A stretch of DNA of 64,000 nucleotides from Streptacidiphilus sp. P02-A3a. GTDB lineage: Bacteria; Actinomycetota; Actinomycetes; Streptomycetales; Streptomycetaceae. Below, in pieces: positions 42,680 to 53,910 of the stretch. Made by a program: the position numbers and the translations under genes. The stretch is taken from NCBI RefSeq assembly GCF_014084105.1, contig NZ_CP048289.1:2427922-2491921 (forward strand). Direction: 5' to 3'. Under the pieces are notes generated by a model that ran no database searches, was not told where the DNA came from, and saw nothing but the letters and a program-made list of their open reading frames with translations. Every line of letters begins with the position of its first letter. Within the stretch, counting starts at the first letter, position 1.

Positions 42680-42994
42680 CTAGCTTCCTCGGTAGACGGA
42701 GTACCCGAACGGGTTGAGCAGCAGGGGTACGTGGTAGTGGGCCTGGGCCGGGTCCACTTCGATGACGATGGACACCTCGGGGAAGAACGGGCCCTCGGTG
42801 GTGAAGGTGAGCCGCAGCACGGTGCCAGCGGCGGTGTCGGGCACCGGAAGGTCCTTGCAACGGCCGTCGGCGTCGGTCTTCGACGCGCCGAGGACGGTCC
42901 AGCCGTCCTCGGTGTGCTGGGCCAGCTGGACCGGGACGCCCTCGGCGGGTCGGCCGGTGCTGGTGTTCAACACATGGGTGGAGACAGTGGTCAT
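42680..42994 (-). CDS. pucM: 5-Hydroxyisourate hydrolase
   Basis: 104-residue transthyretin-related protein. Signature residues are all present: N-terminal STHVLNTSTGRPAEGVPV, ending with the diagnostic YRGS after HVPLLLNPFGYSV. It converts 5-hydroxyisourate to OHCU. It has no periplasmic signal, so it acts in the cytoplasm between uricase and OHCU decarboxylase, as the gene order shows. Confidence 0.96.
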   Translation of the reverse strand: MTTVSTHVLNTSTGRPAEGVPVQLAQHTEDGWTVLGASKTDADGRCKDLPVPDTAAGTVLRLTFTTEGPFFPEVSIVIEVDPAQAHYHVPLLLNPFGYSVYRGS

Positions 42995-43053
42995 GATGCC
43001 CCGTCAGATGTCGGTGAATCAGCTCGGCTAATCAGGCTCATCAGTGAGAGAGG

Positions 43054-43578
43054 TCAGGGCGTGGACAGCAGCCGGTCCAGGCGGATGTCGTTGATCTTCC
43101 CCAACTCGCTTCGGACGACCTCGCGTTCGGTGTCCGGATCGTTGGGGTGGCGCTCCCGCAGCGCGGCCAGCATGGACCGCGCGGTGCGGCCGGTGGCGCA
43201 GATCAGGAAGACGTGGCCGAACTTCTCCTCGTAGGAGGCGTTGGCGGACCGCAGTTCGTCCAGCAGTGCGCGGTCGGCGCCGTGGACCCCGGCCTGCTCA
43301 CGCTGCGAGGTGGCGTCGCCGTCCTTCGGGGTGCCGATGCGGGCGTGCCCGGCCATCGCCTCGTCCAGGTCGGCGGGGGTGAGCTGCGACATCGCCGCGT
43401 GGTTGGCGGCGCGCAGCGCCTCGGCGTCGGCCCAGGGCCGGGCGCCGCGGACCAGCCGCGCCCAGGTACTGCTCGCGCAGACCTCGGTGAGCAGCGCGTC
43501 CGCCTCCGCGTCGGAGGCGTGGTTCAGCCCGGACAGGGCGGGCGTGGCGGGCGTGGCGGGGGTGGCGGACCGGGTCAC
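43054..43578 (-). CDS. uraD: OHCU decarboxylase
   Basis: 174-residue helical enzyme that turns OHCU into S-allantoin. Conserved parts: ARPWADAEALRAANHAAM, GHARIGTPKDGDATSQREQA (catalytic His and neighbours), FGHVFLICATGRTARSML and a C-terminal NDPDTEREVVRSELGKI. GTG start at 43578 with GGAGG 6 nt upstream. First gene of the uricase operon; the palindrome GTCAACAGTTTGTTGAA lies 55 bp upstream. Confidence 0.93.
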   Translation of the reverse strand: MTRSATPATPATPALSGLNHASDAEADALLTEVCASSTWARLVRGARPWADAEALRAANHAAMSQLTPADLDEAMAGHARIGTPKDGDATSQREQAGVHGADRALLDELRSANASYEEKFGHVFLICATGRTARSMLAALRERHPNDPDTEREVVRSELGKINDIRLDRLLSTP

Positions 43579-43632
43579 GGATGACCTCCAGGTAGGGGGG
43601 CATCCCACAAGCTAGATCCGCCGCCCGACTTC

Positions 43633-43649
43633 GTCAACAGTTTGTTGAA
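43633..43649 (-). promoter_or_regulatory. CAACA-N3-TGTTG operator upstream of the uricase operon
   Basis: GTCAACAGTTTGTTGAA, matching the palindromes at 19973 and 44355. Located 55-71 bp before the OHCU decarboxylase start; probably bound by AllR or a co-regulator. Confidence 0.65.
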
Positions 43650-43676
43650 GAAGCCTTGCGCCCCCGTCGTCCCGGG

Positions 43677-44057
43677 TTAGGACTTCCTGGCGTCGCCCTG
43701 CTGCCGGTTCAGGTAGTTGTACACGGTGAACCGGCTGACGCCGAGCGCCGCCGCCACCGTCTCCACCCCGTGTCGCACGGTGAACGCGCCGCGCTCCTCC
43801 AGCAGGGCGACCACGCGCTGCTTGCCGGCCCGGTCCAGCGCGGTCAGCTCGCCGCCGCCGAACTGCCGCCGGACGTCGGCGAGCAGCCGGTCCAGCGCGC
43901 TCTCCAGGCCGGGCAGCCGCACCGCCACGGCGGGGCTGCCCTCCCAGTCCAGCAGGACGTCGTCCGGGCGGGCCTGCTCCGGTGGCAGGGCCCGTGCGCC
44001 CACGGCGTCCAGCAGTGGCTTTATCGCCTCGGCCAGCGGGTGCTCGGTCGCGCTCAT
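43677..44057 (-). CDS. HTH protein with YheO-like C-terminal HTH
   Basis: 126 residues. The C-terminal segment RHGVETVAAALGVSRFTVYNYL matches the HTH_22 motif at the end of YheO-type regulators; the N-terminal YheO PAS-like part is absent, replaced by an acidic helical region (WEGSPAVAVRLPGLESALDR). Starts at 44057, overlapping the upstream 91-residue gene by 4 bp. It lies between the two purine operons but its direction is that of the uricase operon. It may be a DNA-binding co-regulator. No effector site is recognisable. Confidence 0.7.
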   Translation of the reverse strand: MSATEHPLAEAIKPLLDAVGARALPPEQARPDDVLLDWEGSPAVAVRLPGLESALDRLLADVRRQFGGGELTALDRAGKQRVVALLEERGAFTVRHGVETVAAALGVSRFTVYNYLNRQQGDARKS

Positions 44058-44329
44058 CGGGACTCCTCGGCCTCGGCGACCGGGGCGCTGTCCGGGTCCA
44101 GGACGCTGACCTGGAGCGAGATCCGGGTCGCGCCGTGGGCGAGGGTCTCCTCCAGCAGTCGCCCGATGGCGGCCAGGGTCTGCGCCTGCTCGCCCTCGGC
44201 GCTGGTGCCGAACGGGCCGACGTCGACCCGCAGGCCGGCCTCGTCGACCACGCGCCGGGCAGTCCTCGCATGTTCGGGGAAGCCGTCCAGCTCGAACGGC
44301 TCTGTCGTGAACTCCACCTTCAATCGCAC
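44054..44329 (-). CDS. Conserved small protein, thiamine-binding-like fold
   Basis: 91 residues from a GTG (MRLKVEFTTEPFELDGFP; DVGPFGTSAEGEQAQTLAAI; GATRISLQVSVLD). The pattern of two beta-alpha-beta halves resembles the MTH1187/YqgV (DUF77) thiamine-binding-like group, but I am unsure. It is translationally coupled to the HTH gene (ATGA overlap). Divergent from hyi; the 131-bp gap carries three operator-like palindromes, so this pair is likely under the same control as the glyoxylate genes. Confidence 0.6.
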   Translation of the reverse strand: MRLKVEFTTEPFELDGFPEHARTARRVVDEAGLRVDVGPFGTSAEGEQAQTLAAIGRLLEETLAHGATRISLQVSVLDPDSAPVAEAEESR

Positions 44330-44354
44330 GCCAGCAGCCTATCCGGTCGGCAAC

Positions 44355-44444
44355 TTCAACAAAATGTTGCTGACGTCCTTGACAGCCCGGCGGACCGTCA
44401 TGCCATAGTTCCATCAAGCAGAAACTTGCTTCCGCATTGTGGAA
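44355..44444. promoter_or_regulatory. Operator cluster upstream of hyi
   Basis: TTCAACAAAATGTTGCT (44355-44371) is of the CAACA-N3-TGTTG type. TTCCATCAAGCAGAA (44409-44423, inverted, 12 of 15 matches) and TTCCGCATTGTGGAA (44430-44444, 15 of 15) fit TTCYGCATYGYGGAA. The last two have centres 21 bp apart, two helical turns, consistent with side-by-side binding by a dimeric or tetrameric IclR protein. The last box ends 17 bp before the hyi start. Confidence 0.7.
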
Positions 44445-44460
44445 TTGGATGGGTGACCGC

Positions 44461-45324
44461 ATGACGACCGCCGCCGCATACGCCTGGCTCGACCAGCGCT
44501 GGACCGTGAACCTCTCGACGCTCTTCACCGAGTTGCCGCTGGTGGAACGCCCCGCTGCGGCGGCAGCCGCCGGTTTCGACTCCGCCGAGATCTGGTGGAC
44601 GCTGGACGGCCCCACCCCGCCGCGGACGGTGCTGGACGAGCTGCGCGCCGCCTTCACCGACGCCGGGGTGCGGCTCACCGGGCTGAACTTCGACGCCGGT
44701 GACATGGCCGCCGGGTCCAAGGGCCTGCTCTCCCGCCCGGCCGACTCGCAGCGGTTCCGCGACAACATCGCGGTCGCCGTGAGCCTCGCCGACTCGCTCG
44801 GCTGCCGGGCGCTGAACGCCCTCTATGGCAACCGGGTCGAGGGCCTGGAGCTCAAGGTCCAGGACGACCTGGCGCTGGAGAACCTGGTGCTCGCGGCCCG
44901 GGCCGCGCACAGCATCGGCGCCACGCTGCTGGTCGAGGCGCTGAACGAGCCCGAGGCCCCGCAGTACGCGCTGCTGTCCAGTCAGTCCGCGGTGGCCGTG
45001 GTGGACACCGTGAACGCCGCCACCGGCCTCGGCAACGCCGCCTTCCTCTGCGACCTCTACCACCTGGCCCGCAACGGCGAGGACCTGCCGAAGGTCATCG
45101 ACCGGTACGCCGACCGCATCGGTCACGTACAGATCGCCGACGCGCCGGGCCGCAACCAGCCCGGCACCGGGACGCTCGACTTCGGCGACCTGTTCGGCCG
45201 CCTCGACACCGCCGGGTACCAGGGCCTGATCGGCCTGGAGTACAAGCCCGCGGCGGGCACCGCCAGTGCCGACACCCTCGGCTGGCTGCCCCGCGAGCTG
45301 CGCGGCAGCGCCCGCGCCCACTGA
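44461..45324 (+). CDS. hyi: Hydroxypyruvate isomerase
   Basis: 287-residue TIM barrel of the xylose-isomerase-like family that interconverts hydroxypyruvate and tartronate semialdehyde. Metal-binding and catalytic segments: LLVEALNEPEAPQYALL (Glu), FLCDLYHLARNGED (Asp), GHVQIADAPGRNQPGTG and LIGLEYKPA (Glu). ATG at 44461. First gene of the plus-strand run hyi, glxR, gcl; its promoter region carries three palindromes. Confidence 0.92.
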   Translation: MTTAAAYAWLDQRWTVNLSTLFTELPLVERPAAAAAAGFDSAEIWWTLDGPTPPRTVLDELRAAFTDAGVRLTGLNFDAGDMAAGSKGLLSRPADSQRFRDNIAVAVSLADSLGCRALNALYGNRVEGLELKVQDDLALENLVLAARAAHSIGATLLVEALNEPEAPQYALLSSQSAVAVVDTVNAATGLGNAAFLCDLYHLARNGEDLPKVIDRYADRIGHVQIADAPGRNQPGTGTLDFGDLFGRLDTAGYQGLIGLEYKPAAGTASADTLGWLPRELRGSARAH

Positions 45325-45359
45325 CCATCCCCCCGCACCCGATCCGCAGGAGATCCGGC

Positions 45360-46259
45360 ATGACCGCCGCCAAGCCCCGCACCATAGCCTTCATCGGCCT
45401 CGGCATCATGGGCAGCCCCATGGCCGCCAACCTCGTCCGCGCCGGACACACCGTCACCGGCGCCAACCTCACCCAGCCCCCGGTCGACAAGCTCATAGCC
45501 GCCGGCGGCAAGGGCGCGGCCGGCATCGCCGAGGCGGTCGCCGGTGCCGAGATCGTGATCACCATGGTCCCGGCCGACCCGCAGGTCGAGGAGGCCATCC
45601 TCGGCGAGGACGGCGTGCTGGCCCACGCCGCGCCGGGCACCCTGGTCATCGACATGAGCAGCATCACCCCGCAGACCTCGATCAAGGTCGCCGCCGCCGC
45701 CAGGGAGAAGGGCATCCGCACCCTGGACGCCCCGGTCTCCGGTGGCGAGGCCGGTGCCGTCGAGGCGGTGCTGTCGATCATGGTCGGCGGCGAGGTGGAG
45801 GACTTCGCCGAGGCCAAGCCGCTGTTCGACGCGCTCGGCACCACCGTGATCCACGTCGGTCCGGCCGGTGCCGGGCAGACCGTCAAGGCCGCCAACCAGC
45901 TGATCGTCGCGGTCAACATCCAGGTCGTGGCCGAGGCCGTGGTCTTCCTGGAGAACGCCGGGGTGGACCTCCCGGCCGCGCTGGACGTGCTGGCGGGCGG
46001 GCTGGCCGGTTCCACCGTGCTGAACCGCAAGAAGGCCAACATGATCGGCCGCGAGTTCGCCCCCGGCTTCCGGATCGACCTGCACCACAAGGACATGGGC
46101 ATCGTCACCGCCGCCGCCCGCGCGGTCGAGGCCCCGCTGCCGGTCGGCTCGCTGGTCGCCCAGCTGGTCGCCTCGGCCCGGGCCAACGGCGACGGTTCGC
46201 TGGACCACTCCGCACTGCTCCGGGGCGTCGAGCGCCTCGCCGGACGAGAGGTCAACTGA
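45360..46259 (+). CDS. glxR: Tartronate semialdehyde reductase
   Basis: 299-residue beta-hydroxyacid dehydrogenase. N-terminal Rossmann motif [19 protein letters not shown], substrate loop [12 protein letters not shown], catalytic Lys in [12 protein letters not shown] and C-terminal [14 protein letters not shown]. Reduces tartronate semialdehyde (2-hydroxy-3-oxopropanoate) to D-glycerate with NAD(P)H. AGGAG precedes the ATG. Its stop is 1 nt from the gcl start, so the two are translated together. Confidence 0.95.
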   Translation: MTAAKPRTIAFIGLGIMGSPMAANLVRAGHTVTGANLTQPPVDKLIAAGGKGAAGIAEAVAGAEIVITMVPADPQVEEAILGEDGVLAHAAPGTLVIDMSSITPQTSIKVAAAAREKGIRTLDAPVSGGEAGAVEAVLSIMVGGEVEDFAEAKPLFDALGTTVIHVGPAGAGQTVKAANQLIVAVNIQVVAEAVVFLENAGVDLPAALDVLAGGLAGSTVLNRKKANMIGREFAPGFRIDLHHKDMGIVTAAARAVEAPLPVGSLVAQLVASARANGDGSLDHSALLRGVERLAGREVN

Positions 46260-46260
46260 G

Positions 46261-48039
<1,779 letters not shown>

Positions 48040-48045
48040 CACCCC

Positions 48046-48080
48046 GCCGCCCCCTGGGCCCTCACCGGCCCGGGGGCGGC
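48046..48080 (+). terminator. Terminator after gcl
   Basis: GCCGCCCCCTGGGCC and GGCCCGGGGGCGGC form a 14-bp stem with one bulged T, 6-nt loop, starting 7 nt after the stop codon. Confidence 0.75.
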
Positions 48081-48106
48081 CCCCAGACTTCCTCCCGGCG
48101 GTGTGA

Positions 48107-48122
48107 CCCATCCCTTGATGGG
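48107..48122 (+). promoter_or_regulatory. Small palindrome upstream of glxK
   Basis: CCCATC-CCTT-GATGGG, exact 6-4-6 inverted repeat about 110 bp before glxK. Possible operator; no factor known. Confidence 0.35.
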
Positions 48123-48166
48123 AATATCCGGTCGTGCCCGCATCGCCGGGAGGAACACCACGTACG

Positions 48167-48217
48167 ACAAGTACTGACGACCAACAAGTACCGACGACCG
48201 AGAAGTACCGACGACGA
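48167..48217. repeat. Three tandem 17-bp repeats upstream of glxK
   Basis: ACAAGTACTGACGACCA, ACAAGTACCGACGACCG and AGAAGTACCGACGACGA, head to tail, 14 bp before the glxK start. They place the repeat in the leader or promoter. Confidence 0.75.
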
Positions 48218-48231
48218 ACGTGAGGACGACG

Positions 48232-49383
48232 ATGGCCCAGCAGCCGATCAGCACCGGGCATGTGGTCGTCGCGCCCGACAAGTTCAAGGGCAGCCTGAGC
48301 GCCGCCGAGGCCGCCGAGCGGATCGCCGCGGGCATCCGCCGCGCGGCGCCCGGCACCGAGGTCCGCACGCTCCCGGTCGCCGACGGCGGCGAGGGCACCG
48401 TGCTGGCCGCGCTCGCGGCGGGCTACCGCCGGATCGAGGCGACGGTCAGCGGGCCCACCGGCGAGCCGGTGCGGGCCCTGCTGGCGGTCCGCGACCGGAC
48501 CGCCGTGGTCGAGGCGGCGCAGGCCAGCGGCCTGACGCTGCTGCCCGGCGGGGTACCCGCGCCGCTCACCGCCGGCAGCTACGGCACCGGGCAGCTGATC
48601 GCCCGGGCGCTGGAGCTCGGCTGCGACCGGATCGTGCTCGGCCTCGGCGGCGTCGCCTGTACCGACGGCGGCGCGGGCATGGCCCAGGCGCTCGGGGCCT
48701 CGCTGCGGGACCGCGACGGCGCCGAGCTGCGCCCCGGCGGGGCGGCGCTGCACGGTCTCGCGGCGCTCGACCTCGGCGTGCTGCCGAAGACGCTGGCCGG
48801 GGCCGAGGTGGTGATCGCCGGTGACGTGGACAACCCGCTGCTGGGCGAGCGCGGCGCCCCCGCCGTGTACGGCCCGCAGAAGGGCGCGAGCCCGGCGCAG
48901 GTCGCCGAGCTGGACGCGGCGCTCGCGCACTGGGCGGACGCCGTGGGCGCGGCCACCGGCACCGACCTGCGGGCCACCCCGGGCGCGGGGGCGGCCGGGG
49001 GCCTCGGCTTCGGCGCCATGGCCCTGCTCGGGGCCCGGATGCGGCCCGGGATCGGGCTGCTGCTCGACCTCCTGGGCTTCGACCAGGCGGTGCGGGGAGC
49101 CCGTCTGGTCGTGACCGGCGAGGGCTGCCTGGACGTGCAGACCCTGCACGGAAAGGCCCCCGCCGGGGTCGCCGCGGCGGCCACCGGGGCGGGGGTTCCG
49201 GTGGCCGCCGTGGCCGGTCTGCTGGAGCTGACCGAGGCCCAGTGGCGCGGGGCGGGCTTCGTCGCCGCCTACGCCCTGGCCGACCTGGCCGGACCGGACG
49301 CCCCGGCCGGGGACAGCATCACCCGCGCGGCCGAACTGGCCGAGCTCGCGGGCCGGCGGCTGGCCACTGACCTGCTGGGTTGA
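48232..49383 (+). CDS. glxK: Glycerate kinase
   Basis: 383 residues of glycerate kinase family 1. Conserved VVAPDKFKGSLSAAEAAERI near the start, PVADGGEGTV, GLGGVACTDGGAGMAQALG, and later GDVDNPLLGERGAP and GPQKGASPAQV. It phosphorylates D-glycerate (to 2-phosphoglycerate in this group), completing the entry of allantoin-derived carbon into glycolysis. The ATG at 48232 follows GAGG; it has its own leader with three 17-bp repeats, separated from gcl by a terminator. Confidence 0.94.
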   Translation: MAQQPISTGHVVVAPDKFKGSLSAAEAAERIAAGIRRAAPGTEVRTLPVADGGEGTVLAALAAGYRRIEATVSGPTGEPVRALLAVRDRTAVVEAAQASGLTLLPGGVPAPLTAGSYGTGQLIARALELGCDRIVLGLGGVACTDGGAGMAQALGASLRDRDGAELRPGGAALHGLAALDLGVLPKTLAGAEVVIAGDVDNPLLGERGAPAVYGPQKGASPAQVAELDAALAHWADAVGAATGTDLRATPGAGAAGGLGFGAMALLGARMRPGIGLLLDLLGFDQAVRGARLVVTGEGCLDVQTLHGKAPAGVAAAATGAGVPVAAVAGLLELTEAQWRGAGFVAAYALADLAGPDAPAGDSITRAAELAELAGRRLATDLLG

Positions 49384-49428
49384 GCACCGACCTGCGGCAG
49401 CTGTCGCACGGCTGTCCGATAGTCGAAC

Positions 49429-49445
49429 GTTGACGTTTTGTTGAA
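49429..49445 (+). promoter_or_regulatory. Half-operator upstream of allB
   Basis: The right half TGTTGAA is exact, the left half (GTTGACG) matches at only 3 of 7 positions. Sits 124 bp before the allantoinase start; a weak relative of the sites at 19973, 43633 and 44355. Confidence 0.35.
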
Positions 49446-49568
49446 GGCCGTCCTAGGCTCGCCCTACCGAAACCGCCCGGCTGTTCCGGCCGCACCCGTG
49501 TGCGGGCTTCCCAGCCGTACCGTGCCCGCGTCGCGCGGACCGCACGCCGATCCAGCCCGGAGGTTCTG

Positions 49569-50924
49569 TTGACCGGTTCCCCGTACACGGTGTTCCGCTC
49601 CCGCCGCGCCGTCCTCCCCGAGGGTGAGCGCCCGGCCGACGTCGTCGTCCGCGACGGCCGGATCACCGGTGTCCTGCCGTACGGCACGGCGGTCGAGGGC
49701 GAGGTCACCGACCTCGCCGGGCTGGCGCTGCTGCCGGGCCTGGTCGACACCCACGTGCACGTGAACGAGCCGGGCCGGACCGACTGGGAGGGCTTCGCCA
49801 GTGCCACCCGGGCCGCCGCCGCCGGCGGGGTCACCACCATCGTCGACATGCCGCTGAACTCGATCCCGCCGACCACCACGGTCGACGGGCTGGAGGCCAA
49901 GCGCAAGGCCACCGACGGGCAGCTGTTCGTGGACACCGGCCTGTGGGGCGGCGCGATACCCGGCAACACCGGTGACCTGGCCCCGCTGCACGCGGCCGGG
50001 GTGTTCGGCTTCAAGAGCTTCCTGGCCCCCTCCGGCGTGGACGAGTTCCCGCACCTGACGACCAGTCAACTCGAAGCGGCGCTGACCGAACTGGCCCGGA
50101 TCGACGCGCTGGCGATCATCCACGCCGAGGACCCGGCGGTGCTCGACGCGGCGCCGCGGCGGACCGGTCCGCACTACGCCGACTTCCTCGCCTCCCGCCC
50201 CGACGACGCCGAAACCACGGCGGTGGCAACGCTGTTGGAGATCGCCGGGCGGACCGGGGCGCGGATCCACATCCTGCACGTCTCCTCCGCCGCGGTGCTG
50301 CCGCTGCTGCGCCGGGCCCGGGCCGAGGGCGTCAGGGTCACCGCCGAGACCTGTCCGCACTACCTGACGCTGGCCGCGGAGCAGGTCCCCGAGGGTGACA
50401 CCGCCTTCAAGTGCTGTCCGCCGATCCGCGACGAGTCCAACCGCGAACAGCTCTGGCAGGCCCTGGCCGACGGCGAGTTCGCGGCCGTGGTGTCCGACCA
50501 CTCGCCGTCCACGCCGGACCTGAAGCACCTCCCGCGCTACGGCGGCAGTGGTGACTTCGCCGCCGCCTGGGGCGGTATCGCCTCGCTCCAGCTCGGGTTG
50601 CCCGCGATCTGGACCGAGGCCCGCCGCCGGGGCTTCCCGCTCGCGGACGTGGTGCGCTGGATGAGCAGCGGCCCGGCCGCCCTCGCCGGACTGGCCCGGA
50701 AGGGCGCGATCGTCCCCGGCCACGACGCCGACCTGGTCGCCTTCGACCCCGACGCCGACTTCACCGTCCACCCCGAGGGCCTGCACCACCGCAACCCCGT
50801 GACCCCGTACTCCGGCCGCACGCTGACCGGCGCCGTCCGCACCACCTGGCTTCGCGGCCGGGCCGTGTCCGTGGACGCCGATGCCGAGCCGACCGGCCGA
50901 CTGATAGCCCGAGGAGAATCATGA
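49569..50924 (+). CDS. allB: Allantoinase
   Basis: 451-residue cyclic amidohydrolase opening the allantoin ring to allantoate. Metal ligands: [18 protein letters not shown], the carboxylated Lys in [31 protein letters not shown] and VVSDHSPST (Asp). The TTG start at 49569 is chosen for GGAGG upstream. Overlaps the allantoicase gene by 4 bp. Confidence 0.95.
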   Translation: MTGSPYTVFRSRRAVLPEGERPADVVVRDGRITGVLPYGTAVEGEVTDLAGLALLPGLVDTHVHVNEPGRTDWEGFASATRAAAAGGVTTIVDMPLNSIPPTTTVDGLEAKRKATDGQLFVDTGLWGGAIPGNTGDLAPLHAAGVFGFKSFLAPSGVDEFPHLTTSQLEAALTELARIDALAIIHAEDPAVLDAAPRRTGPHYADFLASRPDDAETTAVATLLEIAGRTGARIHILHVSSAAVLPLLRRARAEGVRVTAETCPHYLTLAAEQVPEGDTAFKCCPPIRDESNREQLWQALADGEFAAVVSDHSPSTPDLKHLPRYGGSGDFAAAWGGIASLQLGLPAIWTEARRRGFPLADVVRWMSSGPAALAGLARKGAIVPGHDADLVAFDPDADFTVHPEGLHHRNPVTPYSGRTLTGAVRTTWLRGRAVSVDADAEPTGRLIARGES

Positions 50925-52156
50925 CTGACAGTCAGCAGGCCCATCCCTTCACGGACTTGGTCAACCTCGCCGCACGTTCGCTGGGTGCGGGCGTGATCGA
51001 CGCCAACGACGAGCTGTTCGCCGAGAAGGAGAACCTGATCGTCGCGGCCGCCGCCCAGTTCCGGCCGCACACCTTCGGCCACAAGGGCCAGATCATGGAC
51101 GGCTGGGAGACCCGCCGCCGCCGGGGCGTCGGCGCCGAGCAGCCGCACCCGACCGCCGACGACCACGACTGGGCCGTGGTCCGGCTCGGCGTGGCCGGGG
51201 TGGTCCGCGGCGTGGTGGTGGACACCGCGCACTTCACCGGCAACTACCCGGAGAGCGGCTCGGTCGAGGCCGCGTCGGTCCCCGGGAACCCGTCGCCGGC
51301 CGAGGTCGCCGCTGCCGAGTGGGTGGAGATCGTCCCGCGCACCGCGCTCAAGGGCGACACCGCGCACGAGTTCCCGGTCACCGCCGAACAGCGGTTCACC
51401 CACGTCCGGTTGAACATCTGGCCGGACGGCGGCGTGGCCCGGCTGCGGGTGTACGGCGAGGTGGTGGCCGACCCGCGCGACCTGGACGGGCTGACCTTCG
51501 ACCTGGCCGCGCAGGAGCACGGCGGGGTCGCCACCGGGGCCTCCGACCGCTACTTCTCCTCCCCGCACAACCTCAACTCGCTGGGCCGGGCCGCGGTCAT
51601 GGGCGAGGGCTGGGAGACCCGCCGCCGCCGCGACCGGGGCAACGACTGGGTGGAGCTCCAGCTCGCCGGGACCGGCGAGGTCGCCGCGATCGAGATCGAC
51701 ACCACCCACTTCATCGCCAACTGCCCCGGCTGGGCCGCGGTCAAGGGCCGGGACGAGTCCGGCCAGTGGTTCGACCTGCTGCCGCGCACCCGGCTACAGC
51801 CGGACACCCGGCACCGGCTGCGGGTCGAGCCCGGCCGCCCGGTCACCGCCGCCCGGCTGGAGGTCTTCCCGGACGGCGGCATCGCCCGGCTGCGGCTCAC
51901 CGGCCGGCTCACCGAGGAGGGCCGCTGCGCCCTCGCGCTGCGCTGGCTGAACCTGATCCCGGCGGCCGAGGCGCGGCAGGCACTCACCGGCGCCGGGCTG
52001 ACCGAGGCCGAGGCGGCCGAGCTGACCGCCGCCCGCCCGTTCGCTGACGCGGCGTCAGTGAGCGTGCTGGAGGCCGCACTCACCCCCGCCGACCGCCCCG
52101 ACGGCGCGGAGACCACGCGCCGCCGGGCCGCGTTCTGGCGGCTGCTGGGCGTCTGA
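50921..52156 (+). CDS. alc: Allantoicase
   Basis: 411 residues made of two similar halves (jelly-roll repeats), each with [11 protein letters not shown] or [13 protein letters not shown] and a matching [12 protein letters not shown] or [12 protein letters not shown]. Hydrolyses allantoate to ureidoglycolate and urea. The urea released could feed the ureAB-ureC urease at the other end of the window. Follows allB with an ATGA overlap. Confidence 0.95.
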   Translation: MTDSQQAHPFTDLVNLAARSLGAGVIDANDELFAEKENLIVAAAAQFRPHTFGHKGQIMDGWETRRRRGVGAEQPHPTADDHDWAVVRLGVAGVVRGVVVDTAHFTGNYPESGSVEAASVPGNPSPAEVAAAEWVEIVPRTALKGDTAHEFPVTAEQRFTHVRLNIWPDGGVARLRVYGEVVADPRDLDGLTFDLAAQEHGGVATGASDRYFSSPHNLNSLGRAAVMGEGWETRRRRDRGNDWVELQLAGTGEVAAIEIDTTHFIANCPGWAAVKGRDESGQWFDLLPRTRLQPDTRHRLRVEPGRPVTAARLEVFPDGGIARLRLTGRLTEEGRCALALRWLNLIPAAEARQALTGAGLTEAEAAELTAARPFADAASVSVLEAALTPADRPDGAETTRRRAAFWRLLGV

Positions 52157-52285
52157 CGACGACGGCCCGCCCAGCAGCCGCCGCACCAACAGCACCACGT
52201 ACCAGCTCCGCACCACCGCGACCACGTCACGCGCCCGTGTCACCGACCGGGTCGCGACCACCCGAGCCCCTACCGAGGTACCGCT

Positions 52286-53746
52286 ATGTCTCTCACCCTC
52301 ACCACCGAGTCGGGCGCGCCAGTCGCCGACAACCAGAACTCCGCGCAGGCCGGTGTCGGCGGCCCGGTCCTGATCCAGGACCAGCAGCTGATCGAGAAGC
52401 TCGCCCGCTTCAACCGCGAGCGCATCCCGGAGCGCGTGGTCCACGCCCGTGGCTCCGGCGCGTACGGCTACTTCGAGGTCACCGACGACGTCACCCCGTT
52501 CACCCGGGCCGACTTCCTGGACACCGTGGGCAAGCGCACCGAGGTCTTCCTGCGCTTCTCCACCGTCGCGGGCAACCTGGGCGCGGGCGACGCGGTGCGC
52601 GACCCGCGCGGCTTCGCGCTGAAGTTCTACACCGAGGAGGGCAACTACGACCTCGTCGGCAACAACACCCCGGTGTTCTTCATCAAGGACCCGATCAAGT
52701 TCCCCGACTTCATCCACTCCCAGAAGCGCGACCCGTTCACCGGGATCCAGGAGGCGGACAACGTCTGGGACTACTGGTCCTACTCGCCGGAGTCGCTGCA
52801 CCAGATCACCTGGCTGTTCGGCGACCGGGGGATCCCGGCCAGCTACCGCCACATGAACGGCTACGGCTCGCACACCTACCAGTGGGTCGCCGCCGACGGC
52901 GCCGCCTACTGGGTCAAGTACCACTTCAAGACCAACCAGGGCGTCCGCAGCCTGGACGGCGCCCAGGCGGCCGAGCTCGCGGGCAACGACCCCGACAGCC
53001 ACCAGCGCGACCTGCACCGCTCGATCGAGCGCGGGGTCTTCCCGTCCTGGACGGTGCACGTGCAGCTGATGCCGGTGGCCGACGCCGCCGACTACCGGTT
53101 CAACCCGTTCGACCTGACCAAGGTGTGGCCGCACAGCGACTACCCGCTGCGGAAGGTCGGCCGCCTGGTGCTGAACCGCAACCCGGAGAACGTCTTCGCC
53201 GAGGTCGAGCAGGCCGCGTTCTCGCCGAACAACTTCGTCCCCGGCATCGGCCCCTCGCCCGACAAGATGCTCCAGGGGCGGCTGTTCGCCTACGCCGACG
53301 CGCACCGCTACCGCCTGGGCGTCAACCACACCCAGCTCGCGGTCAACGCCCCGAAGGCGACCGAGGCGCACAACTACGGCCGGGACGGCCTCGGCGCGGT
53401 GAACGCGGCGGGCCGGGCCAAGAACTACGAGCCCAACTCGTACCAGGGCCCGCGCCAGACCGACCAGGCGCTGGCGGCGCCGACGGCGGTGCTCGGCTGG
53501 ACCGGCACCCACAGCGCGCCCGAGCACGCCAAGGACGACGACTTCTTCCAGGCCGGTGAGCTCTACCGGCTGATGTCGGCGGACGAGCGGGGCCGGCTGA
53601 TCGCGAACCTGGCCGGTGCCCTCGGCGCGGTCACCCGCGACGACGTCGTCGACCGGGTGCTGCCGTTCTTCCACGCGGCGGACGCCGACTACGGCAAGCG
53701 CCTGCAGGCGGCGGTCGAGGCCGTCCGCAACGCCGAACAGGCGTAG
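52286..53746 (+). CDS. katA: Monofunctional heme catalase
   Basis: 486-residue small-subunit (clade 3) catalase. Distal His at about residue 53 ([15 protein letters not shown]), Asn in [17 protein letters not shown], and the proximal heme-ligand Tyr in [16 protein letters not shown]. Degrades H2O2, which uricase and possibly xanthine oxidation produce; its place right after the allantoin operon supports that use. GAGG lies before the ATG. A hairpin terminator follows. Confidence 0.95.
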   Translation: MSLTLTTESGAPVADNQNSAQAGVGGPVLIQDQQLIEKLARFNRERIPERVVHARGSGAYGYFEVTDDVTPFTRADFLDTVGKRTEVFLRFSTVAGNLGAGDAVRDPRGFALKFYTEEGNYDLVGNNTPVFFIKDPIKFPDFIHSQKRDPFTGIQEADNVWDYWSYSPESLHQITWLFGDRGIPASYRHMNGYGSHTYQWVAADGAAYWVKYHFKTNQGVRSLDGAQAAELAGNDPDSHQRDLHRSIERGVFPSWTVHVQLMPVADAADYRFNPFDLTKVWPHSDYPLRKVGRLVLNRNPENVFAEVEQAAFSPNNFVPGIGPSPDKMLQGRLFAYADAHRYRLGVNHTQLAVNAPKATEAHNYGRDGLGAVNAAGRAKNYEPNSYQGPRQTDQALAAPTAVLGWTGTHSAPEHAKDDDFFQAGELYRLMSADERGRLIANLAGALGAVTRDDVVDRVLPFFHAADADYGKRLQAAVEAVRNAEQA

Positions 53747-53766
53747 CGGAGGACACGGGGGAGGGG

Positions 53767-53798
53767 GCGGGTCCGGCGCAGCGTCGCGCCGGGCCCGC
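53767..53798 (+). terminator. Terminator after the catalase gene
   Basis: GCGGGTCCGGCGC and GCGCCGGGCCCGC pair over 13 bp (one G-T) with a 6-nt loop. Confidence 0.7.
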
Positions 53799-53910
53799 CC
53801 CGCCGTGCGTTCCGGTAGCGGGACGACCGCGGACGGTGAAGAGTGAACCCGGGGCCGACCCGAGCGCCCCGCGCAGTCCCCCCGCCGCTCCCCGTCCCCC
53901 GGAGGCGTCC

